The position numbers and the translations under genes are program-made. The notes below the pieces were generated by a model. That model ran no database searches, was not told the origin of the DNA, and saw only the letters and a list, made by a program, of their open reading frames with translations. A stretch of DNA of 5,668 bases from Bacillota bacterium (GTDB lineage: Bacteria > Bacillota > Clostridia > Clostridiales > Clostridiaceae), in assembly GCA_030706065.1 (NCBI GenBank), contig JAUZPH010000265.1, positions 1 through 5,668 on the forward strand, written 5' to 3'. This document shows, one piece after another, positions 5,658 through 5,668 of this stretch. The first letter of the stretch is position 1, and each line of letters opens with the position of its first letter.

Positions 5658-5668
5658 TTATTTAAGCG

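Larger units (their letters stand above)
5536..5668 (+). other. 5' leader of a 16S rRNA precursor (rrn operon, partial)
   Basis: From the predicted start onward the sequence resembles a Firmicutes pre-16S leader: a start-proximal hairpin, a boxA-like site, then A/T-rich sequence with a processing-type hairpin. The mature 16S gene is not reached: its usual GAGTTTGATCCTGGCTCAG start is absent before the window ends. The first transcribed bases can fold GCTGT (5536-5540) with ACAGC (5547-5551). The gyrA-rrn order is also that of rrnO in B. subtilis. Confidence 0.75.

Noticed and set aside
5634..5663. TTGACA near the end of the window as another promoter
   Set aside because: No -10 lies 16-18 bases downstream, and the hexamer is part of a perfect hairpin inside the rRNA leader.

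Overview
The window is a housekeeping segment of a bacterial chromosome, almost certainly from the replication-origin region of a member of the Firmicutes, most likely class Clostridia. Three things point there. The order (end of probable recF)-remB-gyrB-gyrA-rRNA leader matches the oriC-proximal layout known from Bacillus subtilis (recF-remB-gyrB-gyrA-rrnO). The ribosome binding sites are strong AGGAGG types. Codon use favours AGA/AGG arginine and ATA isoleucine, with moderately low GC. Genus cannot be fixed from the sequence alone; the Acetivibrio/Ruminiclostridium type of Clostridia is only a guess.

Layout. Bases 1-36 are an open frame ending in TAG, read as the last codons of recF. remB (39-299) follows after 2 bases. 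A 127-base gap holds a weak promoter candidate and a leader that can fold on itself, then gyrB (best start 427, end 2337). gyrA (best start 2360, end 4930) follows 22 bases later, so gyrB and gyrA are very probably co-transcribed. A strong intrinsic terminator (4944-4975) closes the unit. The remaining ~690 bases hold no convincing gene. They contain an inverted repeat, short direct repeats, several promoter-like elements, then a clear extended -10 promoter (5501-5529) and an rRNA-operon leader with a boxA-like antitermination site. The window stops inside this leader, before the 16S rRNA gene.

How the genes work together. GyrB (ATPase and Toprim) and GyrA (cleavage-religation and DNA wrapping) form the A2B2 DNA gyrase that introduces negative supercoils. 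RemB is a small DUF370-family DNA-binding protein related to the biofilm regulator RemA. RecF acts in gap repair. The following rRNA operon is one of the heaviest transcription units in the cell and needs gyrase to relieve supercoiling, which fits their neighbourhood.

No new multi-gene system is visible. The parts worth a second look are non-coding: the foldable gyrB leader, the hairpin with a CCTCCT loop at 5136-5186, the TGTCCCGA repeats spaced three helical turns apart, and the stacked extended -10 elements before the rRNA leader. The unusually acidic C-terminal tail of GyrA is also notable.
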